A DNA stretch of 64,000 nucleotides from Kosmotoga olearia TBF 19.5.1 (lineage in GTDB: Bacteria; Thermotogota; Thermotogae; Petrotogales; Kosmotogaceae): NCBI RefSeq assembly GCF_000023325.1, contig NC_012785.1, positions 1,116,001 through 1,180,000 of the forward strand. The letters run 5' to 3'. A program made the translations under genes and the position numbers. The first letter of the stretch is position 1. Every line of letters starts with the position of its first letter. The notes under the pieces were generated by a model. The model saw only the letters and a program-made list of their open reading frames with translations. It was not told the origin of the DNA and ran no database searches. Of the stretch, positions 25,612 through 34,416 are shown one piece after another.

Positions 25612-26874
25612 TCAGTAAATAGGATAACCTTCGTTATACTCGATGTCTTCGTTAATCTCTTTGGTTGCTCTATCAAGTTCCTTTCTGATATCTGAACCAT
25701 TTATTATGTTATCAATAGCTTTTGCAAAAGCGGCTGTGATAGTCGGATACGCTGGTGTGACTGGCCTTGGAACAGCGATAGTTTCAAGTTGCTGAACGAA
25801 TATGTTGAGGGGACCACCTTCACCATATAAAGGTGACAAAGCTATCGCGCTTTTTCTCGATGGAACAGCACCGTTGGCATTGGTCATCTTTATAATTTCC
25901 TCAGGTCTTAAGAGGAACTGGAGGAATTTCCAGGCAGCTTCAGGATGTTTACAATTAGTGGTTATACTCCAGGCCCAAGAACCCATACCTGTGGCTTGTT
26001 TGAAGAATTTTGGCATAGGAATAAGCACAAGCTTGTCTCCAAGGGCCTGCCTGTACTGGTTGTACACCCAGTGACCAACCCATGAAAGGGCCGCTTTGCC
26101 TTCAATAAATTCATTGTCTCCTGGGGGATTTGGATTAACAAAGCCCTGGGCGAAAAGTGCCTGGAACCACGCCGCAGCTGCGAGAGCTTCAGGACCGTTG
26201 AGTACGCCTTCTGCAGACATATAATTGCTGCGGTCGATCAAATCTGCACCAAAAGCCTGGAATATCGGAGAAAAACCGTAAGTGTACCATTCACCAACAC
26301 CATAGTTGATCTTCATGTCAAGCGGATATTTCACTTCAGGAAGAGCCTTTAATTTTCTGAGAATATCCATGAATTCCTCAAAAGTCCAGGCGTCTTCCAC
26401 ACTGGTGGGAATTCTTGCACCAATTTTCTCTAGATATTCTTTGTTTCCCCATATCGCGAGCCCGGAATCAAAGGTGCCAAGGGCATAAATGTGGCCATTA
26501 TAAAGCCCTTGAGAGATGATCGAAGGAAGGAAATCGGCTTTCATTTCTGGAGTAAGAAATTCGTCAAGAGGATAAAGATATCCTGCCCAGGCATAGTTAG
26601 AAACGTAAGGGCCGTCAAGGTCGAGAATGTCTGGAAGCCCCCCTGCGAAAGCAGCTGCATTTACCTGATCGTTGTAGCTTCCTTCAGGAAGTTGAACAGC
26701 TATAACTTCAATTTCATCTTGGATAGCATTGAATCTCTTAACCTGTTCTTCGATAACAGCTCTTTCTTCTCCGCGACCGGAATGGAACCACATCTTAATC
26801 TGCACTTTTCCAAAAACCGTAATTGAAAGAGTGAAAATCAACAACATTAAAAGAACCACGGAAACTTTTTTCAC
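25612..26874 (-). CDS. Sugar-binding protein of the ABC transporter
   Basis: A 420-residue family-1 extracellular solute-binding protein. A GTG start at 26874 has AGGAGGGATTT upstream; the signal peptide KKVSVVLLMLLIFTLSITVF ends before GKVQIKMWFHSG. Inside, EVIAVQLPEGSYNDQVNAA, the DIDGPYV-like DLDGPYVSNYAW segment, and GMGSWAWSITTNCKHPEAAW are typical of such proteins. No lipobox is present. The ligand is probably a disaccharide or glycoside, judged from the enzymes of the operon. Confidence 0.9.
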   Translation of the reverse strand: MKKVSVVLLMLLIFTLSITVFGKVQIKMWFHSGRGEERAVIEEQVKRFNAIQDEIEVIAVQLPEGSYNDQVNAAAFAGGLPDILDLDGPYVSNYAWAGYLYPLDEFLTPEMKADFLPSIISQGLYNGHIYALGTFDSGLAIWGNKEYLEKIGARIPTSVEDAWTFEEFMDILRKLKALPEVKYPLDMKINYGVGEWYTYGFSPIFQAFGADLIDRSNYMSAEGVLNGPEALAAAAWFQALFAQGFVNPNPPGDNEFIEGKAALSWVGHWVYNQYRQALGDKLVLIPMPKFFKQATGMGSWAWSITTNCKHPEAAWKFLQFLLRPEEIIKMTNANGAVPSRKSAIALSPLYGEGGPLNIFVQQLETIAVPRPVTPAYPTITAAFAKAIDNIINGSDIRKELDRATKEINEDIEYNEGYPIY

Positions 26875-26913
26875 ACAAATCCCTCCTATTGATCCCCTCA
26901 AAGGGATCAGGAA

Positions 26914-27681
26914 TTATAGAACATGGAATTTTCCTTCTTCTTCACATTTCTTGAGTTTTTTTATGTGACTTTCGTCTTTTGTACCAGTAATGACAAATTC
27001 TTTTCCTTGCCATTGGTTTATAAGAACCAGCGATTTTTTGAAGATCTTTGATGAACTTGCCAGGATGTAAATCATGGGGCTTGTCTGCATAATCGTCTTC
27101 TTTGTTTCTGCCTCCAAAAGTGTAGAAGAATAATAGCCTATTTCATCTATTCCATTGACACCCATAAAAGCTTTATTTACGTGATATCTGTCAAAGAAGG
27201 GGTTAATCTCGAGATCCAAAAAGTTCATCGTACTGTACTGAAAGTATCCCCCTAAAACCACGAGCTTAACTTCAGGATGCTGAACAACGGTGTTTATTAC
27301 ATAAAGAGAATTCGTTACGATCGTTAGATTTATCGGTGGAGTCTTAAGAAGTTCTTCAATAAAGAAAAGCGTTGTACTTCCGGAATCAACGAAAATAACG
27401 TCATTTTTCTCAACAAGAGCAACTGTTTTTTTTGCTATCAACTTTTTTTCATCTACATCAACAGCTATCTGTTCTTGAAATTGGGGATCGTATCTCTGTG
27501 GACGTAAACTGATTGCACCACCATGTACTCTTTTCAGAAGTCCTTGTTGCTCGAGTTTTTTTAGGTCTGTTCTTATGGTGACCTCGGAAACGCCCAACTC
27601 TTCAGCAAGGCTCGAAGAATAAATCTTTCCATACTTGTTCAATTTTTCTATAATGTAGTTTTTTCTCTCCTCAAAAAGAAT
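26914..27681 (-). CDS. DeoR-family transcriptional regulator
   Basis: A DeoR/GlpR-type repressor. The N-terminal HTH (YSSSLAEELGVSEVTIRTDL, then KRVHGGA) is followed by a sugar-phosphate-binding domain (IFVDSGSTTLFFIEEL; KAFMGVNGID; LASSSKIFKKS). It should respond to a phosphorylated sugar made from the imported substrate. Homologues start at F-E-E-R, and GGGAGGG lies six bases upstream of an ATT (27681), so I place the start there; in-frame TTG 27729 and ATG 27723 lie further up without a ribosome site. First gene of the sugar operon. Confidence 0.88.
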   Translation of the reverse strand: MLFEERKNYIIEKLNKYGKIYSSSLAEELGVSEVTIRTDLKKLEQQGLLKRVHGGAISLRPQRYDPQFQEQIAVDVDEKKLIAKKTVALVEKNDVIFVDSGSTTLFFIEELLKTPPINLTIVTNSLYVINTVVQHPEVKLVVLGGYFQYSTMNFLDLEINPFFDRYHVNKAFMGVNGIDEIGYYSSTLLEAETKKTIMQTSPMIYILASSSKIFKKSLVLINQWQGKEFVITGTKDESHIKKLKKCEEEGKFHVL

Positions 27682-27759
27682 AGTAATCCCTCCCAAAAGA
27701 AAGGTATCATTTCCAAAACACATTTTCAAAACTCAATTATATGGCTTTATAGAGCATTA

Positions 27760-27829
27760 CGAAAGATTATTCTCGATAGAAGGTTGTATTTTCGTTTGCT
27801 TTCGTTTTTTTACGATTAGTTTCGATTTA
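27760..27829. promoter_or_regulatory. Operator with TTTCG repeats every 10 bp, upstream of the DeoR operon
   Basis: TTTCG occurs at 27790, 27800 and 27820 and TTACG at 27810, so four copies stand exactly ten bases apart on one face of the helix. A reverse CGAAA is at 27760 and TCTCG at 27771. DeoR-family repressors often bind TTTCG-type direct repeats, so this is a good candidate for autoregulation by the adjacent regulator. Confidence 0.65.
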
Positions 27830-27858
27830 TTTTTATGCAAATAAGATTATAGGAATAG

Positions 27859-28110
27859 AACACCATTTATACTGAAGCATATCCATTTAAATACTCGAAA
27901 GAAAATGAAAAAGCATTTGGTTACAATTAGTGTTTAGCTGATAAATATGGAATTTTGTTACGTTGTACCCCCCGAGATATTTTTGACAGTCTTCCAGATG
28001 AAGGTTTTTTGAAAGATCGCAGGTTAGAACAAACGGAATCAAACTCCATTTATTACAAAATATGTGCTTTCGCTGTGGGAACAAGCGAAGGATTAGACTT
28101 TAGCTCTTAG
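27859..28110 (+). pseudogene. Possible decayed coding remnant of unknown family
   Basis: Between two stops the plus strand reads YTEAYPFKYSKENEKAFGYN, a TAG at 27928, then ADKYGILLRCTPRDIFDSLP, DEGFLKDRRLEQTESNSIYY and a TAG at 28108. The composition is protein-like and the frame is kept on both sides of the internal TAG. No start codon or ribosome site is seen and no family is recognised. It may equally be non-coding. Confidence 0.3.
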
Positions 28111-28144
28111 GTTGCTAGCTAAGTTGCCGTGACTTTCTTGAAGC

Positions 28145-29050
28145 TCACTTGCATATCTCTTTGAATTCGCAGAAATCGCACCTTTGACTTCGCTCAGCGG
28201 GGAAATACGAGATGTCTTTGGGTTTGTTTGTTTCAGGATCTTCGAGGTAGTCATCCATCTGTTTTATGCAACGTGATATGTAATCCTTCATTTCCAAGAG
28301 CTGTTCTTCGTCAAAGGTGTAAACCTCTGATTTTCCGTGGAGAAGGTATTCGTTGACGCACTTGATCTGTTCTACGTTCTCGTATTTTTCAAGCACGTAA
28401 ATAGTGTACAACTTCAGTTGAAGCGGATCTCTGTCTGGATTGGGTTTACCTGTTTTCCAGTCAACAATGACAAGTGTGTTTGTTTCTTTGTCCCTGTAAA
28501 GGAAATCGATTATAGAAAAGACTTTTACTCCCTCATACTCAAAACTCGGAAAGTCTTCGTCAACTTCCAAAACATCAACACGCCCTTCCATAACCATTCG
28601 GTATGATCTTGATCTCTCGAAGTTTTTCAGGGAGGTTTTTATCCTGTTGAGAATGTCTTTGCTTTTGTTTCTCAAAAAATCCTTTCTGCCGTAGTAAATC
28701 TCCGAAAGCATGACATACTCTTTAGGCCATCTTTCCCAATCTTCCTTGTGATCAACGGAATCGACCCAGGATTGTCTGAGTAGCTTTCTGATATTTTGAA
28801 AGGAGTCTTCAACGGAAAAAGATTTGGTTCTTATCGCTTTTTGTATCTCTTCGTGGATTGCTTGACCGGAGAGTGAATATATATTTTGCAGTTTTCCAAG
28901 TAAATAAGCCTTTCTTTCCAATTCCGTAGCATCCGATTTCCAGCCTCTCCATGCCATGAAGGTTTTGTAGTAATATTTTCTCTTGCACTCTTCAAAAAGT
29001 CTCTGTTTTGAAAGAGACCACGATTTTTCCGGATAATCCATATTGAACAT
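28145..29050 (-). CDS. PD-(D/E)XK nuclease, RecB/Cas4-like with Fe-S cysteines
   Basis: A 301-residue protein. The core IDFLYRDKETNTLVIVDWKT, then GKPNPDRDPLQLKLY, matches the RecB-type nuclease motif (D...DWK...Q). One cysteine near the N-terminus (FEECKRKYYYKTF) and three near the end (CDFCEFKEIC) have the spacing of the 4Fe-4S cluster of AddB and Cas4. It probably cuts or processes single-stranded DNA ends. No cas genes or helicase lie nearby. ATG 29050 follows GGAGGGTGAATT, three bases after the nitrilase gene, so the two are co-transcribed. Confidence 0.82.
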   Translation of the reverse strand: MFNMDYPEKSWSLSKQRLFEECKRKYYYKTFMAWRGWKSDATELERKAYLLGKLQNIYSLSGQAIHEEIQKAIRTKSFSVEDSFQNIRKLLRQSWVDSVDHKEDWERWPKEYVMLSEIYYGRKDFLRNKSKDILNRIKTSLKNFERSRSYRMVMEGRVDVLEVDEDFPSFEYEGVKVFSIIDFLYRDKETNTLVIVDWKTGKPNPDRDPLQLKLYTIYVLEKYENVEQIKCVNEYLLHGKSEVYTFDEEQLLEMKDYISRCIKQMDDYLEDPETNKPKDISYFPAERSQRCDFCEFKEICK

Positions 29051-29053
29051 AAT

Positions 29054-29812
29054 TCACCCTCCAGGATTCATGTCTACGTACAAAATGCCCTGCCGAAAAA
29101 GCGGCAGTTCAGCGATTATTTTTCCGTTTTTATCTATTGCCATAGCACCACCAAATGAGTCTTCAAGAACACCATCCCCCAAACAGTTGGCGAATAAGCA
29201 GTTTGCACCAGTTTTGGCAACACGATCTACGTAGAACCACTTTTCTTCAGTATTCCACCATTGCTGCACATCATCGATTTTATAAGCGCTTCTCGCCATA
29301 GGGATAAGCAAAAGATCCGGTTTCAATCTTTTTGCTGCTTCAAGTGCGTCGTCGTGAAAAAGCTCACCGCATATCAGAAAAGTTGCTCTACCGAATGGGG
29401 TTTCAACCGCTTCGAATCCGTTTCCTTCTTTGTAGATATCGGCTGGTGCATTGGGTGAATGCCATCCCGGATCAGTTCTACGATGTTTCAGGACGATGTC
29501 TTTTTCAGGAGAAATTAGTATAGCTGTATCATACAGCGTTTTGTTTTCTCTTTCAAAAATTCCCAGGGCGATCCATATATTCAAATCCTTCGAAATCATC
29601 GAAAGTCTTTCTATGAATTCATCGGAAATCGTTTCACCGAGATCGAGATCCTTTTCAGGAGAATCTGTGTTCACGAGACCGGTAAGAGCGGTTTCTGGAA
29701 AAAGGATTAGTTCCGCGTCATTTTTTGAAGCTTCCGCAACAAGGTCACAAATAATGGAAAAATTCTCTTCTTTGTGCTCTCTGATTTTGTTTACAGCTAT
29801 TGCTAGTTTCAC
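29054..29812 (-). CDS. Carbon-nitrogen hydrolase (nitrilase superfamily)
   Basis: A 252-residue amidase-type protein. The catalytic triad is visible: glutamate in ILFPETALTG, lysine in VLKHRRTDPGW, and cysteine in FLICGELFHDD. The family hydrolyses amides or nitriles; the substrate cannot be read from the sequence. A GTG start at 29812 with AAGGAGGAAATCTC is preferred over longer readings. It is co-transcribed with the RecB-like nuclease gene. Confidence 0.88.
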   Translation of the reverse strand: MKLAIAVNKIREHKEENFSIICDLVAEASKNDAELILFPETALTGLVNTDSPEKDLDLGETISDEFIERLSMISKDLNIWIALGIFERENKTLYDTAILISPEKDIVLKHRRTDPGWHSPNAPADIYKEGNGFEAVETPFGRATFLICGELFHDDALEAAKRLKPDLLLIPMARSAYKIDDVQQWWNTEEKWFYVDRVAKTGANCLFANCLGDGVLEDSFGGAMAIDKNGKIIAELPLFRQGILYVDMNPGG

Positions 29813-30117
29813 GAGATTTCCTCCTTCATCTACTGAAATGGGAAAGGGAATTATTCGGATAGCTCGCTTGATTATATTATAAGCTTTATCGAAAAACAAT
29901 TTACTGAGTGCTTTTGAGTTTCGCATCCAGAGGTGTATCAAGATAAGCATACCTTATTCCTAACAGATGTGAGAAAATAATAAATGAATCAAGTAGAGGA
30001 GTAAGGTGTACTACTAAAACATAGATGTTCTTATCTTGTAATTCATAGATTTGCGGTGGTTTAGTTTTCTTGGTTGAAATAAGGGTTTCCAGCTGTGAAA
30101 AGAAAGGGAGTTGAAAT
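29813..30117. other. Divergent intergenic region, no gene seen
   Basis: This 305-base AT-rich gap separates the nitrilase gene from the SWIM-domain gene and must hold both promoters. No strong palindrome, hairpin or short gene stands out. Confidence 0.5.
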
Positions 30118-31794
30118 ATGCTGGGTTGGTTAAATGAAATGACAATCGAAGATATCAGGGAGCTTGTAAGCTCTCAGGTTTTTGAAAGAGGGGAAAGTTA
30201 CTTTCGTCAGGGAATGGTCTTGGATATTAGAGAATCTGGTGATACTTTAAGAGCTAGAGTCAAAGGCTCTGGAGATGAAGTATATTCGGTACAAATAAAG
30301 GAAAGCAACGGGCGTATTTTGGCTACCTGTACCTGCCCTTATGATGGTGTATGTAAGCATGTTATTGCTACTTTGCTGTATGCAAAGCAGCAGGAGATTA
30401 AACCCTCTTCGCATGGTGCATTTTCTGAAAAACTTGAGTCGTATATCAACAACCTGGATATTTCAAGCTTAAAGGAAATGTTGATGGATTTTTTGAAAAG
30501 GTATCCAGAGGAAGCTGAAGCTCTTGAGATGATGATTTTAGCAAAGAACGACGAAGCGGAAGCAAAGAAATCTTTGAGAAATTTGCTTTCAAAAACTTTT
30601 TCTAGGGGGTTTGTAGAATATAGAAGGGTGTACGAATATGTACAAGAACTGAAAGGACTTATTGTTTACGGTAGATATCTATCTCGGGTTTCTCCAGAGC
30701 TTTCCGCATGGTTCTTTGAAGAAATTTATAAAAGATCCATACGGCGTTATGATCAAATAGACGATTCAGATGGTACGTATGCACTTTTTGTGGATACCAT
30801 TGGGTACGAATGGGGGAGGGTACTTGAGAAGATAGAAAATCTGGATGGAGAGAAAATTGCTGGAAAGATTTTGAAGTTCATTTTAGATGACAAATACGGT
30901 CTATCTGAAGAGCTTCTTAAAGATATTTATCCGGCTCTCGGGAAAAAAGGCGCTGGGAAATTGCAGAATTGGCTCCGGGAATGTTATGAACAGGAGCTTA
31001 AAGCTTTGAAAAGCAATCAGAAAAGTGTTAGCCTGGATTTTCATAAATATAAATATCAGCTCAAGAAGCTAAGTTTGTTAATGGAAAATCTGGACGAATA
31101 CGTGAGATTGTGTATGGACTTCCCATTACCCAATGACTATTTTGATGCGGTAAAGGAGTTAAAAAGAGCCGGGAGAATTGAAGAAGCTTACCGGATAGTG
31201 TGTCAGGGTGAAGAGAGTTGCAAAACTCTAGAGTTAAGTCTTTTAAAAATAAAGCTTATGAAAGAACTGGGTCATCCGGATACAAGTAAATATGCTCTGG
31301 AGCTTTTTAAAAGAGCGCCTCTTCTTAATGTTTACGAGATATATATTAGCACAATTCCAGACGAAGGTAAAGAAAAAGCGAAGCAGGAAACAATTGAGTG
31401 GTTAATTGAAAATCGTAAAATTCCTTATGTCGTGGACATCCTTCTCGTGGAAAAAAAGACTGAAACGCTCCTTGAGTTATATAATAAATATCCAGAAGCA
31501 TTTAGAGAGTTGTCTTATAAGACCTTAGAATCCATAGCTGCTTTATTTGAAAACATAGCTCCCATTGAAACAGCTGATATTTATTATAATCTTGCCCTTG
31601 AGGTTTTACAAAGGGCACAAACCAGATATTACCATCACGCCATCCGGTATCTAAAAAAAGCTAAAAGTAACCTTTTAAAAGCCGAGAGGGCTGACTTATG
31701 GGACAAGCTAAAAGAGGAGATAATAGCTAAGCACCGTAGAAAAACCACATTTATGAGGATGTTTCACCGTTCTATACAGAGTGGTAAGAAATGA
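30118..31794 (+). CDS. SWIM zinc-finger protein
   Basis: A 558-residue protein. Near residue 80 the SWIM motif reads ATCTCPYDGVCKHVIATLLY (CxC...CxH). Before it, EDIRELVSSQVFERGESYFR with a small beta domain is the usual N-terminal extension. The remainder is helical, with TPR-like or HEAT-like pairs. SWIM proteins bind DNA or proteins; in bacteria they often accompany SNF2 helicases, none of which is seen here. ATG with AAAGGGAGTTGAAAT upstream. Confidence 0.88.
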   Translation: MLGWLNEMTIEDIRELVSSQVFERGESYFRQGMVLDIRESGDTLRARVKGSGDEVYSVQIKESNGRILATCTCPYDGVCKHVIATLLYAKQQEIKPSSHGAFSEKLESYINNLDISSLKEMLMDFLKRYPEEAEALEMMILAKNDEAEAKKSLRNLLSKTFSRGFVEYRRVYEYVQELKGLIVYGRYLSRVSPELSAWFFEEIYKRSIRRYDQIDDSDGTYALFVDTIGYEWGRVLEKIENLDGEKIAGKILKFILDDKYGLSEELLKDIYPALGKKGAGKLQNWLRECYEQELKALKSNQKSVSLDFHKYKYQLKKLSLLMENLDEYVRLCMDFPLPNDYFDAVKELKRAGRIEEAYRIVCQGEESCKTLELSLLKIKLMKELGHPDTSKYALELFKRAPLLNVYEIYISTIPDEGKEKAKQETIEWLIENRKIPYVVDILLVEKKTETLLELYNKYPEAFRELSYKTLESIAALFENIAPIETADIYYNLALEVLQRAQTRYYHHAIRYLKKAKSNLLKAERADLWDKLKEEIIAKHRRKTTFMRMFHRSIQSGKK

Positions 31795-31902
31795 AGGCAA
31801 TTAACAGTAAAAAAACGGTTTCTGAACATGGATACAGATAAAAAACCCGGAAACCGAAGATAGCGTCACCACATAATGTGTTCCAGGATGTAGAATTAGA
31901 AC

Positions 31903-32640
31903 ATGATAAAAGAAATTTGCGCCAAAAAAGCTGTTACCAGGACGAAGATTCCGGTTGCGAGATACACAGTAAATCCGTATATTGGCTGTACTTTTGGCTG
32001 TAGGTATTGTTTCGCCAGGTTTATAGGTGCTTTCAAGTACACCTCTGGGACTTGGGGAAAAGACATATTGGTAAGAAAGAACATTCCGGAACTTCTTCGA
32101 AAAGAAATTAACAAGCTCTCCCCAGGAAAATTTTTTCTCTCAACTTCTTGCGATCCATATCAGCATATTGAAAAGAAATACGAGATCACGAGAACCGTGA
32201 TAAGGATACTTTTATCCCACTGGATGCCTATTTTTATCATGACGAAGTCTTCCCTCATACGAAGGGATATAGATCTTCTGATGTTGGAGGTAGATTTAGA
32301 GGTTAATATTACCATCACTACTGACAGAGAAGATGTGAGAAAACTTCTGGAACCGGGTGCTCCCTCGATTCAGGAGAGACTTGAAACCATAAAATTTCTC
32401 AAAGAAAAAGGTATCAAAGTAGGTGCCTTTGTTGGGCCTGTGCTTCCCATGAATCCAGAAAAACTCGCGCTAAAGCTTTCAAGGCTGATTGAAAGGGTGC
32501 ATCTAGATCCACTCAATTATCCCGGTCAGGTGAAAAATATCTATATCAAAAACGGCTGGAATAAATGGCTACATAAGGACTCCTTTTATGAAGTCAGGGA
32601 AGTCTTTGAAAAAATCTTTGGCAGTGAGAATGTGGGGTGA
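31903..32640 (+). CDS. Radical SAM protein, spore-photolyase-like (SplB-type)
   Basis: A 245-residue radical SAM protein with the motif YIGCTFGCRYCFARF near residue 27. NPYIGC...CRYC and FLSTSCDPYQHIEKKYEITR are typical of the SplB-like COG1533 group, which includes spore photoproduct lyase relatives and many uncharacterised enzymes. The other usual elements, ITIMTKS-like and NITITTDRED, are present. The organism need not sporulate; the role is unknown. The ribosome site is weak (AGGATGTAG). Confidence 0.85.
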   Translation: MIKEICAKKAVTRTKIPVARYTVNPYIGCTFGCRYCFARFIGAFKYTSGTWGKDILVRKNIPELLRKEINKLSPGKFFLSTSCDPYQHIEKKYEITRTVIRILLSHWMPIFIMTKSSLIRRDIDLLMLEVDLEVNITITTDREDVRKLLEPGAPSIQERLETIKFLKEKGIKVGAFVGPVLPMNPEKLALKLSRLIERVHLDPLNYPGQVKNIYIKNGWNKWLHKDSFYEVREVFEKIFGSENVG

Positions 32641-32747
32641 AGCTGGGAGCAGCTCCGTGGCAACAAAAAACGTTGTCGGTTGCAAATAATAACCGAGATC
32701 CGAGAACCGAGAGCCCGAGAAAGTCGGTGCGTGATTCAAAAAAAGCT

Positions 32748-32819
32748 GTCATTCTGGAAATGTTTAATCCAGAATCTGGGTTTCTTAAGTACGAGATCCT
32801 GAATCAAGTTCAGGATGAC
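32748..32819. repeat. Palindromic repeat unit with two internal hairpins
   Basis: The ends GTCATTCTGG and TCAGGATGAC are near-complements. Inside, TTCTGG/CCAGAA (32752-32774) and ATCCTGA/TCAGGAT (32796-32816) form two stems. This is the typical architecture of a REP- or RUP-like mobile repeat. Confidence 0.6.
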
Positions 32820-32865
32820 GAGCAGACTTGTGAGGCTGCAATAAATCATTGTTTTTTTATCGTAG

Positions 32866-32885
32866 GGGCAGAACATGTTCTGCCC
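32866..32885. repeat. Perfect 20-bp palindrome
   Basis: GGGCAGAACATGTTCTGCCC equals its own reverse complement. It lies in the middle of the MITE-like element and could form a hairpin or serve as a protein-binding site. Confidence 0.85.
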
Positions 32886-33031
32886 TTCGTGGTTAATTTA
32901 ATTTGCTATTGGTCGTCTTACCCTCTCGGATTCTCTGGCTCTCGGTTCTCGATCGTTACAAACAACCTACAACCACAATCGGCATCGGGGTTTTACTGCG
33001 TCTGTAAGCCTCCTGGACGAAGTCCAGCACT

Positions 33032-34327
33032 TCAATTACGCTGCGAAAACACCTTGGCTGGTGTTGAAATCGAAAGCATCCCTCCCTTTTGTTCGAATAC
33101 CACTTCCACATAGGAAGCAGTATAATCTCTGATTATCAGTTTTCCTGTTGTCTCATTTGCCTTTTCGAGAATCTGATAATCAAATCGAGCCTTTCTGAAA
33201 TCCCTCAATGGTGAATATGCTGAAAAGAGCCTTATTTCAGATATTTCCCAATCATTGGCTTCAATCGAAACTTTAACCTGAAGACCTGTTTCTGACGCCA
33301 CAGCCGAGTATTCTGCCATAACTTTTGGCAACGGTATTCCTTCTTCGAGGTTCATAAAGAGAGCACCTATCGCCTGGACAGTCCTTGGTATTTCAGCACT
33401 GTGCCCTGCATTAGGGGCATAAACCATTCCTTTCTCACCGGGAAGGCCGTTGAAATACAGCGTGGCAGCATCAACTGGCCAATAAGAATCGTTTGTGCCG
33501 ACTATTATGAGTTTCGGTATATTGAGATTTTCTCGATAACTGTAAGGATCAACATATCTTAGAAGATCGACCCTTTTTTCGTCATTTAGGTCATTTAATA
33601 TACCTGTCTCAACATACTCACTTATCGATTTACTATAATCTCCCCAAAATTCTATTTGGTGTTCCATTTGTTTTTTCATGTTGAGATTGTCAAAGGCAAT
33701 AGGGGCAATGGCTTTAACGCGCCTATCGCAAGCCGCTGTTAACCATGTAGTCCATCCTCGCTTCGAAGCACCTGATAGTATGAATCCTTCTATTTCATGC
33801 CCGTTTTTTCTCGCATAATCAGAGATCACATTCATAGCGGTTATTGTACTCCTGACCATTGGTAGAAGTATTGGCCATTCATAGTCTCCTGTTTCTAAAA
33901 ATCTGCTGAAGGTGTAGGCGATAAGCCAATCTTCCTTGTAATAACCGTCAAAGAGCGGTTGATTTGGTATGTCAAACAAGACAGCAACGTATGCTCCGTT
34001 CTGTACAGCTATCATCGTAAAAAGTGGAAGCAATTTGGTATCAAGTTTGTAGCTTCCCGTTATGAATATGAGAGCATTCTTCGAACGAAGATTCGCTGGT
34101 TTTATTATGAGGAGATGGTTTTTCCAATCCACTCCCTTCCAGTTAAAAGACCTGAAAAGGAAAACACCAAAATTTGAAGGTCCTGGTTTGGGTGGAACTA
34201 CGATTTCAAAACATGCCTCTTCCATTGTTTTTGGAAGTTCTTCGGGTGTTACGTAATCTATGAGACTTGCTCCAGTGAGTATCGAGAAGCTAAGAAAAAG
34301 TAAGAAAAAGCAGACAAGCTTTTTCAC
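33032..34327 (-). CDS. Secreted PhoPQ-activated-protein-like alpha/beta hydrolase
   Basis: A 431-residue exported protein with signal peptide MKKLVCFFLLFLSFSILTGA. The segment FILSGASKRGWTTWLTAACD carries the serine nucleophile in the form shared by the PhoPQ-regulated (PqaA-like) family, VKAIAPIAFDNLN follows, and KLIIVGTNDSYWPVDAATLY holds the acid residue, NAGH the histidine. Substrate unknown. ATG with GGGGGGATACC upstream. It is alone on the minus strand between an intergenic element and the DUF362 gene. Confidence 0.85.
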   Translation of the reverse strand: MKKLVCFFLLFLSFSILTGASLIDYVTPEELPKTMEEACFEIVVPPKPGPSNFGVFLFRSFNWKGVDWKNHLLIIKPANLRSKNALIFITGSYKLDTKLLPLFTMIAVQNGAYVAVLFDIPNQPLFDGYYKEDWLIAYTFSRFLETGDYEWPILLPMVRSTITAMNVISDYARKNGHEIEGFILSGASKRGWTTWLTAACDRRVKAIAPIAFDNLNMKKQMEHQIEFWGDYSKSISEYVETGILNDLNDEKRVDLLRYVDPYSYRENLNIPKLIIVGTNDSYWPVDAATLYFNGLPGEKGMVYAPNAGHSAEIPRTVQAIGALFMNLEEGIPLPKVMAEYSAVASETGLQVKVSIEANDWEISEIRLFSAYSPLRDFRKARFDYQILEKANETTGKLIIRDYTASYVEVVFEQKGGMLSISTPAKVFSQRN

Positions 34328-34416
34328 GGTATCCCCCCTGACTGTGATCGATTAATCCCGTTTAATCCTATTTATTTTTTATACATTTGAACTTAGAAAA
34401 TTTCGTCCAAAAACAC

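Larger units (their letters stand above)
32701..32951. repeat. MITE-like intergenic element flanked by a 21-bp inverted repeat
   Basis: CGAGAACCGAGAGCC (32701 onward) and its complement ending at 32951 form a 21-bp inverted repeat with one mismatch. Between them lie two hairpin-rich segments and no gene. Similar palindromic units with ATTCTGG...CAGGATGAC are common scattered repeats in bacterial intergenic DNA, but a second copy is not seen in this window. Confidence 0.6.

Noticed and set aside
31816-31856. CGGTTTC/GAAACCG pair after the SWIM gene as terminator
   Set aside because: The loop is long and no T-run follows.
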